Source: JAABSQ01 sp041642315 (GTDB lineage: Bacteria > Desulfobacterota > Desulfobacteria > Desulfobacterales > Desulfococcaceae). From it: DNA of 5,978 bases. The notes below the pieces were generated by a model, which did not search any database, was not told the origin of the DNA, and worked only from the letters and a program-made list of their open reading frames with translations. Both the position numbers and the translations under genes were made by a program. Of this stretch, positions 5,644-5,978 are shown piece after piece (position 1 is the stretch's first letter; each line of letters opens with the position of its first letter). The stretch lies in contig JBEPWQ010000250.1 of NCBI GenBank assembly GCA_041642315.1, positions 1 to 5,978 on the forward strand, in the 5' to 3' direction.

Positions 5644-5790
5644 TAAAAACCGAATCGGTCGTCTTGTTTGTGAACGGCTGATTCCCGGTCCGCCGCCGTT
5701 GAGGTGATCTCGGGCACACATGAAAATTTTCTTTAAGAAATGGTTCCGATAAACGGACCGGGAGGAATCACCCTCGCGGATTCGGTACAA
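5644..5790 (-). ncRNA. Candidate structured small RNA upstream of fau, 6S-like
   Basis: Minus-strand reading: outer stem ACCGAATC (plus 5786-5779) with GATTCGGT (plus 5656-5649), eight pairs. Next comes an internal loop of 8 nt on the 5' side and 22 nt on the 3' side. A second stem pairs plus 5770-5754 with 5692-5679, fourteen pairs with one 3-nt bulge (GAG on plus, 5762-5764). About 60 nt of apical sequence includes short self-complementary parts. The outer stem is followed directly by TTTTT (plus 5648-5644), as at an intrinsic terminator, and no such run follows it on the plus strand. A plausible start near 5790 gives about 145 nt. A closing stem, central bubble and long terminal arm, placed upstream of fau, recall 6S RNA (ssrS), a sigma-70 RNA polymerase inhibitor. 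It is shorter than the usual 160-200 nt and I could not match conserved positions. Alternatives are a serS leader on plus or a plain terminator. The structure is seen; the identity is inference. Confidence 0.4.
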
Positions 5791-5796
5791 TCGCAA

Positions 5797-5824
5797 AAAA
5801 TAGGTACACTATGTTAGAGATCAA
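5797..5824 (-). promoter_or_regulatory. Possible minus-strand promoter for the structured RNA
   Basis: Minus-strand TTGATC (plus 5824-5819, four of six), a 16-bp spacer, then TATTTT (plus 5802-5797, four of six). A start about 7 nt further on (near 5790) falls just before the 5' arm of the long hairpin. The boxes overlap the start codon and first codons of serS. The match is modest and would not be called without the adjoining structure. Confidence 0.3.
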
Positions 5825-5978
5825 GTATGTCAGGCAGAATCTTGAAGCGGTCGAGACCGCTCTGTCCACCCGCGGCGGCAAGGTAGATCTGAAAACCTTC
5901 GAGGAATTTGAGGCGCGGCGCAGGGCGGCGCTTCAGGAAATAGAAAGCCTGCGCCACCGGCGCAACGTCGTCTCGGAT
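5811..5978 (+). CDS. serS: Seryl-tRNA synthetase, N-terminal part
   Basis: Class II aminoacyl-tRNA synthetase that charges tRNA-Ser, and also tRNA-Sec in selenocysteine users, with serine. Only the first 56 codons lie in the window; the frame is open to the edge. The start MLEIKYVRQNLEAVETALSTRG matches the family opening M-L-(D/E)-x-(K/R)-x-(V/I)-R-x-N. The following charged, heptad-rich stretch (about 27-56, containing FEEFEARRRAALQEIESLRHR) is the first helix of the tRNA-binding coiled-coil arm. The catalytic class II motifs would lie downstream and cannot be checked. The ATG has only a weak AGG (5802-5804) as ribosome site. The gene is divergent from fau; the structured spacer upstream could in principle be its leader. 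I could not find a convincing plus-strand promoter close to it. Confidence 0.92.
   Translation, partial: MLEIKYVRQNLEAVETALSTRGGKVDLKTFEEFEARRRAALQEIESLRHRRNVVSD

Noticed and set aside
5620..5649. Plus-strand promoter TTGACT, 18 bp, TGC-TAAAAA
   Set aside because: The -10 has only four of six matches. The start it predicts (near 5656) would fall within the 5' arm of the long stem and break the plus-strand structure. Too weak to list as a feature.
5722..5740. GAAAATTTTC and TTTCTTTAAGAAA palindromes as an operator
   Set aside because: They are AT-rich overlapping palindromes inside the apical part of the structured spacer. They may be part of that fold, and nothing links them to a known regulator.
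5640..5810. T-box riboswitch or tRNA upstream of serS
   Set aside because: The spacer lacks the conserved T-box antiterminator core (AGGGTGGNACCGCG), and no cloverleaf with a GGTTCGAATC-type T arm can be formed. The complementary segments do not match either class.

Overview
The window reads as an ordinary, gene-dense chromosomal stretch from a free-living Gram-negative bacterium. The best guess is a Desulfobacterota (former Deltaproteobacteria) sulfate reducer or a relative. That guess rests on the gene order NtrX-like regulator, rsmD, coaD, on the resemblance of the LysR protein to a selenium-metabolism-associated LysR group common in such anaerobes, and on the moderately GC-rich composition. 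No marker gene proves it.

Left block, plus strand (1-3222): a 5'-truncated NtrX-type sigma-54-family response regulator; rsmD (16S rRNA m2G966 methyltransferase), overlapping it by 4 bp through a TTG start; coaD (phosphopantetheine adenylyltransferase); and a LysR-family regulator. Gaps are 0-31 bp, so this is probably one transcription unit mixing regulation, ribosome maturation and coenzyme A synthesis.

Right block, minus strand (5606 down to 3235): fau/ygfA (5-formyltetrahydrofolate cyclo-ligase), pcm (protein-L-isoaspartate methyltransferase) and a DUF368/PopT-family membrane protein, the latter probably a polyprenyl-phosphate translocase. A good sigma-70-type promoter precedes fau. A terminator-like hairpin lies between fau and pcm. 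The two blocks converge with only 12 bp between stop codons, and a probable bidirectional terminator is embedded in the gene ends.

Right edge: serS (seryl-tRNA synthetase) starts on the plus strand at 5811 and runs off the window. The 5607-5810 spacer between fau and serS is the least explained part. It contains long-range complementary segments that fold into a stem / internal loop / stem / large apical region. On the minus strand the outer stem is followed at once by five T residues, and promoter-like boxes lie just before it. A small RNA upstream of fau recalls the ssrS (6S RNA)-ygfA arrangement, so a 6S-like RNA is the leading hypothesis; the fold is visible but the identity is not proven.

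The second point worth attention is that the response regulator has lost the GAFTGA loop needed to contact sigma-54 (GVSLED in its place), while its ATPase motifs are intact. I saw no mobile element, CRISPR array, tRNA, rRNA or defence system, and no clear candidate for a wholly new multi-gene system.
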